From an uncultured Veillonella sp. (GTDB lineage: Bacteria; Bacillota; Negativicutes; Veillonellales; Veillonellaceae), in the NCBI GenBank assembly GCA_900538355.1, contig UPXS01000006.1:62001-126000 (forward strand): DNA of 64,000 bases, read 5' to 3'. This document shows, piece by piece, positions 16,421 through 24,502 of this stretch; positions within the stretch are counted from its first letter, which is position 1, and each line of letters starts with the position of its first letter. Both the position numbers and the translations under genes were made by a program. The notes under the pieces were generated by a model. The model worked only from the letters and a program-made list of their open reading frames with translations, ran no database searches and had not been told where the DNA came from.

Positions 16421-17617
16421 CTATACAAACATCTTTTGAAGCAACCCTTTTTTCACCTCTTGTAACTTATCTAGCTTACACTGATGAAGAGTAATATTTA
16501 AATTAAGTAATTTAAAAAATTGACCGATTGCTTTTTGTTCATCGAGATTAGGAAGTAATAGTTGTAGCTTTGAAAATGTAGGATATTGAACACGTTGTCG
16601 TTCAATCAATGATCCTGTAGCATAATTTTTATACATTTTCAAACTTGAAGGTAATAATAGCACTTCTTTAAGGAAATCTGTATCAATATTTTTATCATAA
16701 ACTATTGATACATAGTAACCAGAAACAGCTATAGGATAAAGCCCAGTATAAATATCTATAGAACCTATAGTTATATTCATTGGATTATAAACAAGTGTAT
16801 TAGTTTCAATGCGCTTAAACTGATCTTTTTTCTTTACCAAGAAATCCCGTTCATATCTATCGGACTTTTCTATTAAACCTGCTTCAGCGGTTAGTGACCA
16901 TAAAGGTAACTTTGCATCTTCTGGATTTACAAAAGTATTAATTTGATTGGTAAAATCACCCAACTTACGCTGTTCCCAAGCATCAGTAAAACCTTTAAAT
17001 CTAATCTCTGGAAATTGACTTCCTTTTTTAGGGAATAATTTTTGCAATAACGCTTTTTTGGCTAATTTAAGTTTTTCAAGCTTACGCCGATGAAGGGTAA
17101 TAATATTATCAAAGGACTCTAAAAAATTTGCTATTTGATTACTTTCTTCTAATCCAGGCAATTGAATAGGCAGTTCCAAAATAATATTCGCAGATAAATT
17201 TCCTTGTCCACCTTGCAAATATTTACCTATGATACTTTCTTTATTTTTCCGTAAATATTGTGCAATAATTTTACCATTATATTCTAATGGTATCATAGCT
17301 AAAATAGCTTGATTAATTGCACCATTGATTTTACTGATTCCAACCTCACCACTAGTAGCTCCATACATAGCATATAAAATAGTTCCTTTTTCAACTATTT
17401 TGGCAGAAGAATTATCTAACCCTTTTTGAGTTATATATAATTCTGTAGTATCACTGTTGATTTCAGCAGATCTAATAAATGGAATATCACCACCATAATA
17501 CTCTTTATTTGAGGCTGTTGGCGTCCCACCAGAGTAAGATTTTACAACGTCCCCCAACTTACGCTGTTCCCAATCTTCCGCAAATCCTTTAAATCGTATT
17601 CTAGGTTTATTTCTCAT
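16421..17617 (-). CDS. hsdS: Type I restriction enzyme, specificity subunit
   Basis: The 398-residue protein has the usual two target recognition domains (about 20-185 and 215-390), each ended by a helical spacer with KLEKLKLAKKALLQKLFP and KLDKLQEVKKGLLQKMF. Each half begins with RFKGF..WEQRKLGD. The two halves are encoded by direct repeats sharing 21 identical bases (16959-16979 and 17553-17573). HsdS sets which bipartite DNA site is methylated or cut. It overlaps hsdM by 11 bases. No second hsdS or recombinase is present in the window. Confidence 0.92.
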   Translation of the reverse strand: MRNKPRIRFKGFAEDWEQRKLGDVVKSYSGGTPTASNKEYYGGDIPFIRSAEINSDTTELYITQKGLDNSSAKIVEKGTILYAMYGATSGEVGISKINGAINQAILAMIPLEYNGKIIAQYLRKNKESIIGKYLQGGQGNLSANIILELPIQLPGLEESNQIANFLESFDNIITLHRRKLEKLKLAKKALLQKLFPKKGSQFPEIRFKGFTDAWEQRKLGDFTNQINTFVNPEDAKLPLWSLTAEAGLIEKSDRYERDFLVKKKDQFKRIETNTLVYNPMNITIGSIDIYTGLYPIAVSGYYVSIVYDKNIDTDFLKEVLLLPSSLKMYKNYATGSLIERQRVQYPTFSKLQLLLPNLDEQKAIGQFFKLLNLNITLHQCKLDKLQEVKKGLLQKMFV

Positions 17618-19202
17618 GATTAAACACCTCTAGTACGCCATTTAACCATTCTTTATCTTCCTCAGCACATTCTAATTGAAGAAGCATATCATAAATGTCT
17701 TGTTCTAATTTTGATTCTTCTTCATTAATGGCTTTCATTTCCGCACCTAGAGCAACCATGTCTATTGGTGCTTCTTCTTCGAATGTATCAACATAGCGCG
17801 GAATGTTAAGATTAAAGTCATTTTCTTTAATCTCTTCAAAAGAAGCTAAATAAGCATATTTTTCGATACTTTCACGGTTTTTATATGTATCAACAATACG
17901 TTTAATATGCTCAGGTTCTAATTTATTTTGATTTTTTAACTTAGTAAAATCATTACTTGCATCAATGAATAATACATCGCGACCTTTACGGTTCTTTTTA
18001 AGAATAATAACAGTTGTAGGAATAGATGTGCCAAAGAAAAGGTTTGCAGGCATACCTATAACAGCATAAATGCTTCCATCTTCTAATAATTTTTTGCGAA
18101 TTGTGCCTTCTGCTGCACCTCTAAATAGAACACCATGTGGCAAAACAATTGCCATTGTACCAGATGTTTTTAAGTGGTAAAAACCATGTAAAAGGAAGGC
18201 AAAGTCAGCCTTAGACTTAGGTGCAAGTTTTCCGTACCGATTAAAACGTGCATCATCCAAAAATGTAGGATCTGCTGACCAGATAGCAGAATACGGAGGA
18301 TTCATAACAACGGAATCAAACATATATGGTTCATCTGTAGGCCAATCTTTATTTAAGGTATCCCCATTATGTAGTCGTTGATCTTCGGCACTTACCCCAT
18401 GAAGAATAAGGTTCATGCGTGCTAGATTATATGTGGTTACATTAAGTTCTTGACCATGATATTGAACACGATCTGGATTATTTAAATATTTACGCACATT
18501 TAACATCAAAGAACCAGAACCCATTGTAGGATCGTATACAGTAAATGATGGTGTATTCTCTTGTCCAATTGTTACAATTTGAGCCATCATATCAGATACT
18601 TGTTGAGGAGTATAAAACTCACCTGCTTTTTTACCTGAACCAGCAGCAAATTCACCAATCAGATATTCATATGCATCACCAATCACATCACCATCATGAC
18701 CTAATACATCAACTTCATCAAGTTTTTTTATCACTTCACTAATTGTAATATTACGTTGATTAGCATCAACGCCTAATTGTTTTGAATCTAGGTCAATATC
18801 ATCAAATAAACCTTCAAATTGTTTGTATGCTGTTTCTAAACGTACAAAAGCATTTCTTAAATGAACTAATTCAAAAGAATTATCTTTAACAGCATTGGCA
18901 AGCTCACTAAATAAATATTGAGGCTCTATATGATACCCCAATGTATCAGACATGGTAGCAATAAAGAAATCTTTACTTTTATCATCCAAAATATATGATT
19001 TATATAATTCTGTTTGCTTTGCCACAGTATTGTATTCATCAAGAGATTTATACGCTTTTACAACCGTAGATTCTAATAACTTATCGGATAAATACTTATA
19101 GAATATTAAGCCTAATAGATAATCCTTATATTGATCAGCACTCATTTTGCCACGCAAACTATCTGCAGCACTAAATAATTTTTGATTTAATTCGGCATCC
19201 AT
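17607..19202 (-). CDS. hsdM: Type I DNA methyltransferase, M subunit
   Basis: The 531-residue protein has an N-terminal HsdM helical domain (MDAELNQKLFSAADSLRGKM) and the N6-adenine methylase core: GEFYTPQQVS near 193, the SAM-binding DPTMGSGSLML near 226, and the catalytic NPPYSAIW near 302. It methylates adenine at the site chosen by HsdS. GGAG lies 7 bases before the ATG. It is the first gene of hsdM-hsdS-hsdR. Confidence 0.94.
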   Translation of the reverse strand: MDAELNQKLFSAADSLRGKMSADQYKDYLLGLIFYKYLSDKLLESTVVKAYKSLDEYNTVAKQTELYKSYILDDKSKDFFIATMSDTLGYHIEPQYLFSELANAVKDNSFELVHLRNAFVRLETAYKQFEGLFDDIDLDSKQLGVDANQRNITISEVIKKLDEVDVLGHDGDVIGDAYEYLIGEFAAGSGKKAGEFYTPQQVSDMMAQIVTIGQENTPSFTVYDPTMGSGSLMLNVRKYLNNPDRVQYHGQELNVTTYNLARMNLILHGVSAEDQRLHNGDTLNKDWPTDEPYMFDSVVMNPPYSAIWSADPTFLDDARFNRYGKLAPKSKADFAFLLHGFYHLKTSGTMAIVLPHGVLFRGAAEGTIRKKLLEDGSIYAVIGMPANLFFGTSIPTTVIILKKNRKGRDVLFIDASNDFTKLKNQNKLEPEHIKRIVDTYKNRESIEKYAYLASFEEIKENDFNLNIPRYVDTFEEEAPIDMVALGAEMKAINEEESKLEQDIYDMLLQLECAEEDKEWLNGVLEVFNHEK

Positions 19203-19376
19203 AATATCTCCTAATTTTTCATTATTTATTCATAGTAATTAATTTTATTCTACTACAAAAAATACCACATATAAACACTTTACTAAAGTAACAGTGAAAA
19301 TATGTGGCAAATTTTACATATAACAATAATATATGACTATTCTTTTGTTTTAAATCTCAATTTAGCCTAAATACGC

Positions 19377-19736
19377 TTACTTCTTCCCCACCAACTGATA
19401 GCTCATATCCACTAGCATTTTAAGTTTCTCTATATCTTCATATCTTTCAATATCCACCGAGATCCAGTGTTGTTTATTCATATGATACGCAGGGTAGATT
19501 CCACTTTCACGAATTAGGGTAGGAATTAAATCAGGTTCACATTTTAGGTTAACCACATCTATAGGTTCATTTGTATCTAAACCTACTTGATAGCCTTTAA
19601 TAGCAAAGATTCCAGCAAACCATTTCTGATTATCTCTACGCCGGATAACAACATAGTCTGGGCATTTCTCCCAGGGATAATTAACATCACAAATATATTC
19701 TTGTTGTAAATAGTTAATAAAATTATTACGATTCAT
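19377..19736 (-). CDS. MmcQ/YjbR-family protein
   Basis: 119 residues, matching the small CyaY-like MmcQ/YjbR family: PWEKCPDYVVIRR near 20, KWFAGIF near 38, VVNLKCEPDL near 62, and YPAYHMNKQHWISVDI near 80. The family is thought to bind DNA, but its role is unsettled. It follows the unknown gene at 19748 after 11 bases and could be co-transcribed with it. The ribosome site is weak. Confidence 0.75.
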   Translation of the reverse strand: MNRNNFINYLQQEYICDVNYPWEKCPDYVVIRRRDNQKWFAGIFAIKGYQVGLDTNEPIDVVNLKCEPDLIPTLIRESGIYPAYHMNKQHWISVDIERYEDIEKLKMLVDMSYQLVGKK

Positions 19737-19747
19737 AATTTTCTAGC

Positions 19748-20314
19748 TTATTTAACAGTTGACCTTTCATACATTCCCTTTGGTATAGCACTCATACCAG
19801 CCATTCGTTTTGAATATTGTTCTTTATCATTTATATTTTCAGCATATTGAACAATATCTCTTAATTCTTTTGAAGGAATTTTAATATCTAAATCAGTCAT
19901 TATAAAGTGAGTATATAAATATTTATCATCATATAGAGATTGAATATACATTTTCGATGAAGATCGTTCTACTTCCATATAAATAGCTGGAGTAGCATCA
20001 TTCCATACAGTAGCATATTGGATTGGTTTATATCCTGAATAAGGCTTATACATCGTAAAGAACTCTATTACTTGCGCAAATAATTTATGTTTATTAGCTA
20101 TCTCTGTTGGAGTTAATTCTCTTACCATAACACCCTCACGATATCCTTTACCATCATAACTATAAATAGCATCATCCTCAGTACCGCTGTACGTTAAATT
20201 ACTCGATTTAAGTGTTTGGAATGTAAATCCCTTTATAGTAAAAGGTTTAGTTCTTGAAAGTACTTGTTTTGCTGGTTCAATTGAAGGTAATACATAATTA
20301 ACTAATGGTGACAT
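19748..20314 (-). CDS. Protein of unknown function, start uncertain
   Basis: 188 residues from the first ATG. I do not recognise the family. The frame stays open upstream with no other ATG, GTG or TTG before a TGA near 20380, and the nearest AGGAG lies 18 bases before the ATG, which is too far. There is no signal peptide, although its neighbours are exported, so an N-terminal region may have been lost. The product is mixed alpha/beta with many Tyr residues. It lies between a secreted protein gene and mmcQ. Confidence 0.45.
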   Translation of the reverse strand: MSPLVNYVLPSIEPAKQVLSRTKPFTIKGFTFQTLKSSNLTYSGTEDDAIYSYDGKGYREGVMVRELTPTEIANKHKLFAQVIEFFTMYKPYSGYKPIQYATVWNDATPAIYMEVERSSSKMYIQSLYDDKYLYTHFIMTDLDIKIPSKELRDIVQYAENINDKEQYSKRMAGMSAIPKGMYERSTVK

Positions 20315-20358
20315 TAGATCTTTATATACGTACTCCTGATCATGTGTCTTTAATAGTT

Positions 20359-20964
20359 CTAGTTCCTTTTTCTTAAATCATAAGCAACTTGGTAAGATAA
20401 TGAAGGATCAGCTTTCATTCTAAAGCTTAGGACTCCTTCTAAAGTTCCCTTTTGATTTTGTCTAACTTCCCATGAACCATTTTTAATGGTCGGATATGAG
20501 AATGTATTGGCCATAGAGTTTCCTTCTTTTTCCTTGTGAATCGAGTATTTTAAATTACCTTCATTAAAGATAAAATTGCCCCGTTTTACTTCTGTAGTCA
20601 TAGGATCCCCTTTAACAGTTACTCCGAATCGACTACCTGAAGGAATTGTAAACTTTATATTTGCTCCATCATTCTTTAAAATAAACACAGAAGATGAAAA
20701 GCCTGCAGAGTGATTTAATTCCTCTGCAAAGTAAACTAATTCATCTATAGACCAGTTTTTAGGCTTATTGTCAGCATATTGTTTTCTTATCATAGTATTT
20801 ACTTCAGACTCCATTTGCTTAGCTGTAGCATCCGACTTACGATAGTTTTGATATGCATCCTTTGAAATTGTAGGATCTGCACCTGGTATATTAATATCAA
20901 TTGCTTGACTACCTAATGTCACAAAACTAAAACATAGTGCAGCCATTAACGCACGTTTCATCAT
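20359..20964 (-). CDS. Secreted protein of unknown function
   Basis: 201 residues, opening MMKRALMAALCFSFVTLGSQA, a clear signal peptide with probable cleavage after SQA. The mature part starts IDINIPGADP and contains a helix-rich first third (KQMESEVNTMIRKQYA) and then a beta-rich remainder. AAAGGATGAG precedes two adjacent ATG codons; either could serve. No known motif. Probably periplasmic, possibly co-transcribed with the gene at 19748. Confidence 0.55.
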   Translation of the reverse strand: MMKRALMAALCFSFVTLGSQAIDINIPGADPTISKDAYQNYRKSDATAKQMESEVNTMIRKQYADNKPKNWSIDELVYFAEELNHSAGFSSSVFILKNDGANIKFTIPSGSRFGVTVKGDPMTTEVKRGNFIFNEGNLKYSIHKEKEGNSMANTFSYPTIKNGSWEVRQNQKGTLEGVLSFRMKADPSLSYQVAYDLRKRN

Positions 20965-21075
20965 AAACTCTCATCCTTTCACATAATGTCTCCCCAATAT
21001 TATATATATAGAATATCATATTTCATTTGACTCATAGTAGTATAATATATGTATAGGAACAAGGAGATGATATCT

Positions 21076-21303
21076 ATGAAATTTACAAAACGTATAATTG
21101 TCATGACATTCTTAGCCGTGACTGCTGCTGTATCTACAGGATTTGCTTACGATTATGTATGCAATAACTCTCAGTACAATTGCAATACTAACACACAATA
21201 CAACTGCAATAACAATGCTAACTATGGACCATGCAACAATAATAACCAAAACTATTGCGGTCAAAACTCTAATACTAGAGGATGCGGCGGATATAGAAGA
21301 TAA
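21076..21303 (+). CDS. Small secreted Asn/Cys-rich protein
   Basis: 75 residues from MKFTKRIIVMTF; the ATG at 21076 has AAGGAG 9 bases ahead, so the possible ATG at 21049 is rejected. The signal peptide ends in TGFA. The mature part of about 48 residues is very rich in Asn with regularly spaced Cys (YNCNTN, YNCNNN, GPCNNN, NYCGQN, RGCGGY). This suggests a disulfide- or metal-linked envelope peptide. No family recognised. A strong terminator follows at 21321. Confidence 0.6.
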   Translation: MKFTKRIIVMTFLAVTAAVSTGFAYDYVCNNSQYNCNTNTQYNCNNNANYGPCNNNNQNYCGQNSNTRGCGGYRR

Positions 21304-21320
21304 TTTGGTAAGTATACTAA

Positions 21321-21356
21321 AAGCCTATAGTACTAAAAATGTACTATAGGCTTTTG
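21321..21356. terminator. Terminator after the Asn/Cys-rich gene
   Basis: Perfect 13-bp stem AAGCCTATAGTAC/GTACTATAGGCTT with a 7-base loop, followed by TTTG. It may also serve the convergent gene ending at 21426. Confidence 0.85.
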
Positions 21357-21425
21357 TCGTATATTACAAGAATACTATTTAATTCATCAAAATACAGTTT
21401 GGATCAATATGGCAATATACTTTTA

Positions 21426-22067
21426 TCAGGAGTTCATTCTGTTAAAGTATTCAATAGATTTTGGTGTAAAACCAATATAAGTATTACCAGCTGCGTACGG
21501 ACCTAATTCATATGGTTGGTAAACTAAATCTATATTCCCCTTACCGCGTAAGCAGTAATTATCTGTCACATATTTGACACTCCATCCACTTGGAATATAG
21601 CTCTTTGTATGATTACCTGTATAATAATTTAACACGTGGGATCGTAGGCCGTTATCCAATTGTTCTGCATTTGCAATTTTCACATAGTTATATAATGGAA
21701 TACGTTGACCTGTTACTTTATTATATACAAGACCTCTTGTATTATACATACCATGAGCTGCTCCAGCGTAGTAATAATAGGTTGTTAGTAAGATTGAAAC
21801 AACTTGACTATCCTCATAGGTAACCTTATAGTTTTGAGAAACTTGATAAATATGTTGGTTGTAATACATATCCTTTGCTTCGAGCACATAATTGGCAATA
21901 TCTGTATTAATAACTCTTTGAGCATAAGCATGATCTGTATAAACTAAAGGATATTTTAAATCTAAATTTACATCAGATTGACTACCTGTAACAACAGTTG
22001 CATAGGTAGGCACAGCAATCATAACACCTAACATAGAGGTCACACATAATTTTTTTAACATTCCCAT
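21426..22067 (-). CDS. Secreted DUF3298/DUF4163-type protein
   Basis: About 213 residues from MGMLKKLCVTSMLG; the ATG at 22067 has AAAGGAG 9 bases ahead. A signal peptide ends near TYAT. The mature part has the RsiV/DUF4163-like order: YPLVYTDHAYAQRVINTDI, then VTYEDSQVVSILLTTYYYYAGAAHG, then a C-terminal DUF3298-like domain with LVYQPYELGPYAAG. Such domains occur in anti-sigma factors and lysozyme-binding envelope proteins. No membrane anchor is present, so it is probably periplasmic. Confidence 0.65.
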   Translation of the reverse strand: MGMLKKLCVTSMLGVMIAVPTYATVVTGSQSDVNLDLKYPLVYTDHAYAQRVINTDIANYVLEAKDMYYNQHIYQVSQNYKVTYEDSQVVSILLTTYYYYAGAAHGMYNTRGLVYNKVTGQRIPLYNYVKIANAEQLDNGLRSHVLNYYTGNHTKSYIPSGWSVKYVTDNYCLRGKGNIDLVYQPYELGPYAAGNTYIGFTPKSIEYFNRMNS

Positions 22068-22208
22068 AATACGGTCTCCTTTTACAAACACCTTTAAATA
22101 GGTTCATTACTGTGTTACTTCTACAGGCTATGATAAAACTCCTCTTTTTCTATTTCACTTTTCTCATAATTTATTCATTATATAAAATAGCCAAAATTAT
22201 CTACTATT

Positions 22209-22760
22209 TCACACTAAAGTGTTAGGAAGAACTCCGCCCAATACAGCAATAATAAGTCCAAGTGCAATCATCCAAATTGATATAAACCTTAAAACAAAGG
22301 ACGTATGTGTATAGATTTGTATAGTAAATTGATTATAATCAATAGCACCTTTAATTACCTTATCGCCTACTGTCTTCATAACTGCATCTAGTACAAAAGG
22401 ATCTTCTGTAACGGACATTCTATAGTTGCCTGGCCCCGCATCAAAGGTATATAATTCCATTCTTGAGTGAGTAATGCCATTAACTCGGGCGCGCATAATA
22501 GATAGAAATAAAGGAATTGTCCTTCCCGTTTTTTCATCAACTAAGTTAAAACCAAACTCGCCAATAGGCGCCTTTGTAAACATTTTTCCACTAAGCCATA
22601 GGCCATAAGTACCTGCTCGCTCTAACGTAAAAGTGCCTTCTTTATTTACATAGGGCATTTCATAGAGCATCTTAGCTCTACCAAAGCGAATCGTGTATTT
22701 AATACCTAAATAAAACAAACAAAGTCCTAAAGGTATCAACAGATAAAATAACTGTTCCAT
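22209..22760 (-). CDS. Membrane protein of unknown function
   Basis: 183 residues with two membrane segments: residues 4-24 (LFYLLIPLGLCLFYLGIKYTI) and 155-178 (FVLRFISIWMIALGLIIAVLGG). The stretch between them (about 30-150) is beta-rich and probably lies outside the cytoplasm. I recognise no family. It is monocistronic, on the same strand as the downstream-lying secreted proteins. Confidence 0.5.
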   Translation of the reverse strand: MEQLFYLLIPLGLCLFYLGIKYTIRFGRAKMLYEMPYVNKEGTFTLERAGTYGLWLSGKMFTKAPIGEFGFNLVDEKTGRTIPLFLSIMRARVNGITHSRMELYTFDAGPGNYRMSVTEDPFVLDAVMKTVGDKVIKGAIDYNQFTIQIYTHTSFVLRFISIWMIALGLIIAVLGGVLPNTLV

Positions 22761-22837
22761 TACCTACTCCTCCTCTATTCTCCCGCTTTTACACAACACC
22801 ATATGTATTTTCACTATATCATACTTTCACCATACAA

Positions 22838-22861
22838 AAAAGGACCCTCCAAAGAGAGTCC
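22838..22861 (-). terminator. Terminator of the infC operon
   Basis: On the minus strand GGACTCT pairs with AGGGTCC (one G-U) and is followed by six T, just past the rplT stop. Confidence 0.8.
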
Positions 22862-22882
22862 TTAGTCTGTATTGTTATGCTA

Positions 22883-23233
22883 TTAAGCGTTTTTTGCTAC
22901 TTCAACAAGTTTAGCGAATGCTGCTGCATCGTTAACTGCCAAGTCAGCCAACATTTTACGGTTAACTTCAACGCCTGCTTTAGTCAAACCAGCGATGAAA
23001 CGGCTGTAAGTTGTGCCATTGATGCGAGCCGCTGCGTTGATACGAGCGATCCACAATTGACGGAATTCGCGTTTTTTCGCACGACGGTCACGACGAGCGT
23101 AGTACAACGCTTTCATTACTGTTTCGTTTGCTTTTTTGAACAAACGGGAACGTGTACCGCGGTAACCTTTAGCTAATTTTAAAATCTTTTTATGACGTGC
23201 ATGAGCTGTAACGCCCTTTTTCACTCTTGCCAT
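22883..23233 (-). CDS. rplT: 50S ribosomal protein L20
   Basis: 116 residues, normal length, opening MARVKKGVTAHARHKKILK and holding GYRGTRSRLFKKA and RQLWIARINAA, all typical of L20. It binds 23S rRNA early in large-subunit assembly. In Bacillus it also represses its own operon by binding the infC leader, and the leader here has matching architecture. Last gene of infC-rpmI-rplT. Confidence 0.97.
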   Translation of the reverse strand: MARVKKGVTAHARHKKILKLAKGYRGTRSRLFKKANETVMKALYYARRDRRAKKREFRQLWIARINAAARINGTTYSRFIAGLTKAGVEVNRKMLADLAVNDAAAFAKLVEVAKNA

Positions 23234-23279
23234 TGTATATTCCTCCTAAATTACGATATATCGATCTAATAGTTAACGA

Positions 23280-23477
23280 TTAAGCGTATGGTAAGCATTT
23301 AGCTACGCGTTTGTGGTCAGCTTTTGCAACCAATGTAGCTTTACGCAAATTACGTTTACGAGCTGGAGATTTTTTCTCAAGAATGTGGCTTTTGAAAGCT
23401 TTTGCACGCTTGAATTCACCAGTACCAGTTACTGCGAAACGTTTAGCCGCTGCGCGACGAGTTTTAATTTTTGGCAT
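23280..23477 (-). CDS. rpmI: 50S ribosomal protein L35
   Basis: 65 residues, opening MPKIKTRRAAAKRFAVTGTG with the conserved HILEKKSPARKRNLRKA, typical of L35. It lies between infC and rplT in the standard operon. Confidence 0.97.
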   Translation of the reverse strand: MPKIKTRRAAAKRFAVTGTGEFKRAKAFKSHILEKKSPARKRNLRKATLVAKADHKRVAKCLPYA

Positions 23478-23498
23478 AATTATAATCCTCCCAAAACA

Positions 23499-24008
23499 TT
23501 ATTTACTTACTAAAATCATGGTCATGTTACGACCTTCTAATTTAGCTGCTTTTTCAATAGACGCTGTTTCTTTGAGTTCTTCAGCGAAACGTGTCAATAC
23601 TGCCATGCCTAGTTCTGGATGTGAAAGTTCACGACCGCGGAACATGATAGTTACTTTTACTTTATTACCTTCACCCAAGAATTTGGATGCGTTTTTCATT
23701 TTTACGTAAAAGTCATGGTCTTCAATATGTGGACGTAACTTAACTTCTTTTAAAGTTACGATTTTTTGTTTCTTCTTCGCTTCTTTCTCGCGTTTTTGTT
23801 GTTCGTAACGATATTTACCGTAGTTCATAATGCGAGCTACTGGTGGTTTAGCGTTAGGTGCAATTTCCACAAGATCAAGATGCTTTTCTTCAGCTAATGC
23901 CAACGCCTCACGGCCAGACATGATGCCGATTTGTTCGTTTTCAGGACCTACGACACGAAGTTCACGAGCACGAATCTCTTCATTAATGCGTGGTGTATCC
24001 TTGCTAAT
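23499..24008 (-). CDS. infC: Translation initiation factor IF-3 (AUU start)
   Basis: 169 residues. The start is taken as ATT at 24006-24008, because GGAGGTGA lies 5 bases ahead and the protein then begins (M)SKDTPRINEEIRARELR as in other IF-3 proteins. Upstream in-frame ATG codons lie in the leader and would translate the terminator. Both IF-3 domains are present: N-terminal GPENEQIGIMSGREALALAEE, and C-terminal KEVKLRPHIEDHDF and VTIMFRGRELSHPELG. An AUU start is a known autoregulatory device, since IF-3 rejects non-standard starts. Confidence 0.95.
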   Translation of the reverse strand: MSKDTPRINEEIRARELRVVGPENEQIGIMSGREALALAEEKHLDLVEIAPNAKPPVARIMNYGKYRYEQQKREKEAKKKQKIVTLKEVKLRPHIEDHDFYVKMKNASKFLGEGNKVKVTIMFRGRELSHPELGMAVLTRFAEELKETASIEKAAKLEGRNMTMILVSK

Positions 24009-24131
24009 AGCGTTCACCTCCAAGAGAATAAAAAAAACGGACGGCAAACACCATCCGAATAGAGTTCTCTATATTAACCTCATACTTCTCGGTATTAGGT
24101 GAGTGGCGGATGGCCTCTGCTTCATAAATTA
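24009..24131 (-). promoter_or_regulatory. infC operon leader, L20-type attenuator
   Basis: From the likely start near 24131 the leader carries CCATCCG (24107-24113 on the minus strand). This is perfectly complementary to the 5' arm CGGATGG of the terminator at 24038-24057, so an anti-terminator and terminator compete. In Bacillus L20 binding favours termination; the same is inferred here. It ends at the GGAGGTGA ribosome site. Confidence 0.75.
24030..24057 (-). terminator. Attenuator terminator in the infC leader
   Basis: CGGATGG pairs with CCGTCCG (one G-U), with a 6-base loop, followed by eight T, 22 bases before the infC start codon. Confidence 0.85.
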
Positions 24132-24138
24132 CTTAATT

Positions 24139-24167
24139 ATAATAACAAATTGAATAGTGAAAGTCAA
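24139..24167 (-). promoter_or_regulatory. infC operon promoter
   Basis: On the minus strand TTGACT (24162-24167), 17 bases, then TATTAT (24139-24144). This is a strong sigma-A type promoter placed directly ahead of the attenuator leader. Confidence 0.75.
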
Positions 24168-24345
24168 CAAGAATATTGATCCTTTCTCAATAAATTTATT
24201 ATTACAACTCTTATAGTATAATAGACATTAGAATTTCTGTATATAGGTATACTTACTGACACCTATCCCCATTTATGTATACAATATTCTTATAAATTAT
24301 ACAACTAATTCTATAGAAAATACGATACAATAATATTCATAGAGT

Positions 24346-24441
24346 AGTCTAGCTTATATAGTGTACTTTATAGAATAGTGTACATTATAGGATAGTGTAC
24401 ATTATAGGATAGTGAACTTTATAGGATAGTCTAGCTTATAT
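24346..24441. repeat. 17-bp tandem repeats upstream of transporter gene
   Basis: Four full 17-base units (AGTGTACATTATAGGAT consensus, at 24360, 24377, 24394 and 24411), flanked on both sides by a 14-base variant AGTCTAGCTTATAT (24346 and 24428). The middle two units are identical. The array ends about 60 bases before the transporter start. Confidence 0.85.
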
Positions 24442-24502
24442 AATTTATCTTATTTATTATTATACAGTAATAGTTATGATACAAATTGAAAGGAGTTTTA
24501 TT

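Noticed and set aside
16421..19202. Invertible hsdS system with recombinase
   Set aside because: Only one hsdS exists here, repeats are direct and internal, and no site-specific recombinase gene lies in the island.
24009..24047. Upstream ATG start for infC
   Set aside because: It would translate the attenuator T run and the ribosome site; the GGAGGTGA-ATT start restores the normal IF-3 N-terminus.
24346..24441. Short regular repeats as a CRISPR array
   Set aside because: Units of 17 bases abut with no spacers between them and no cas genes are present; it is a simple tandem array.
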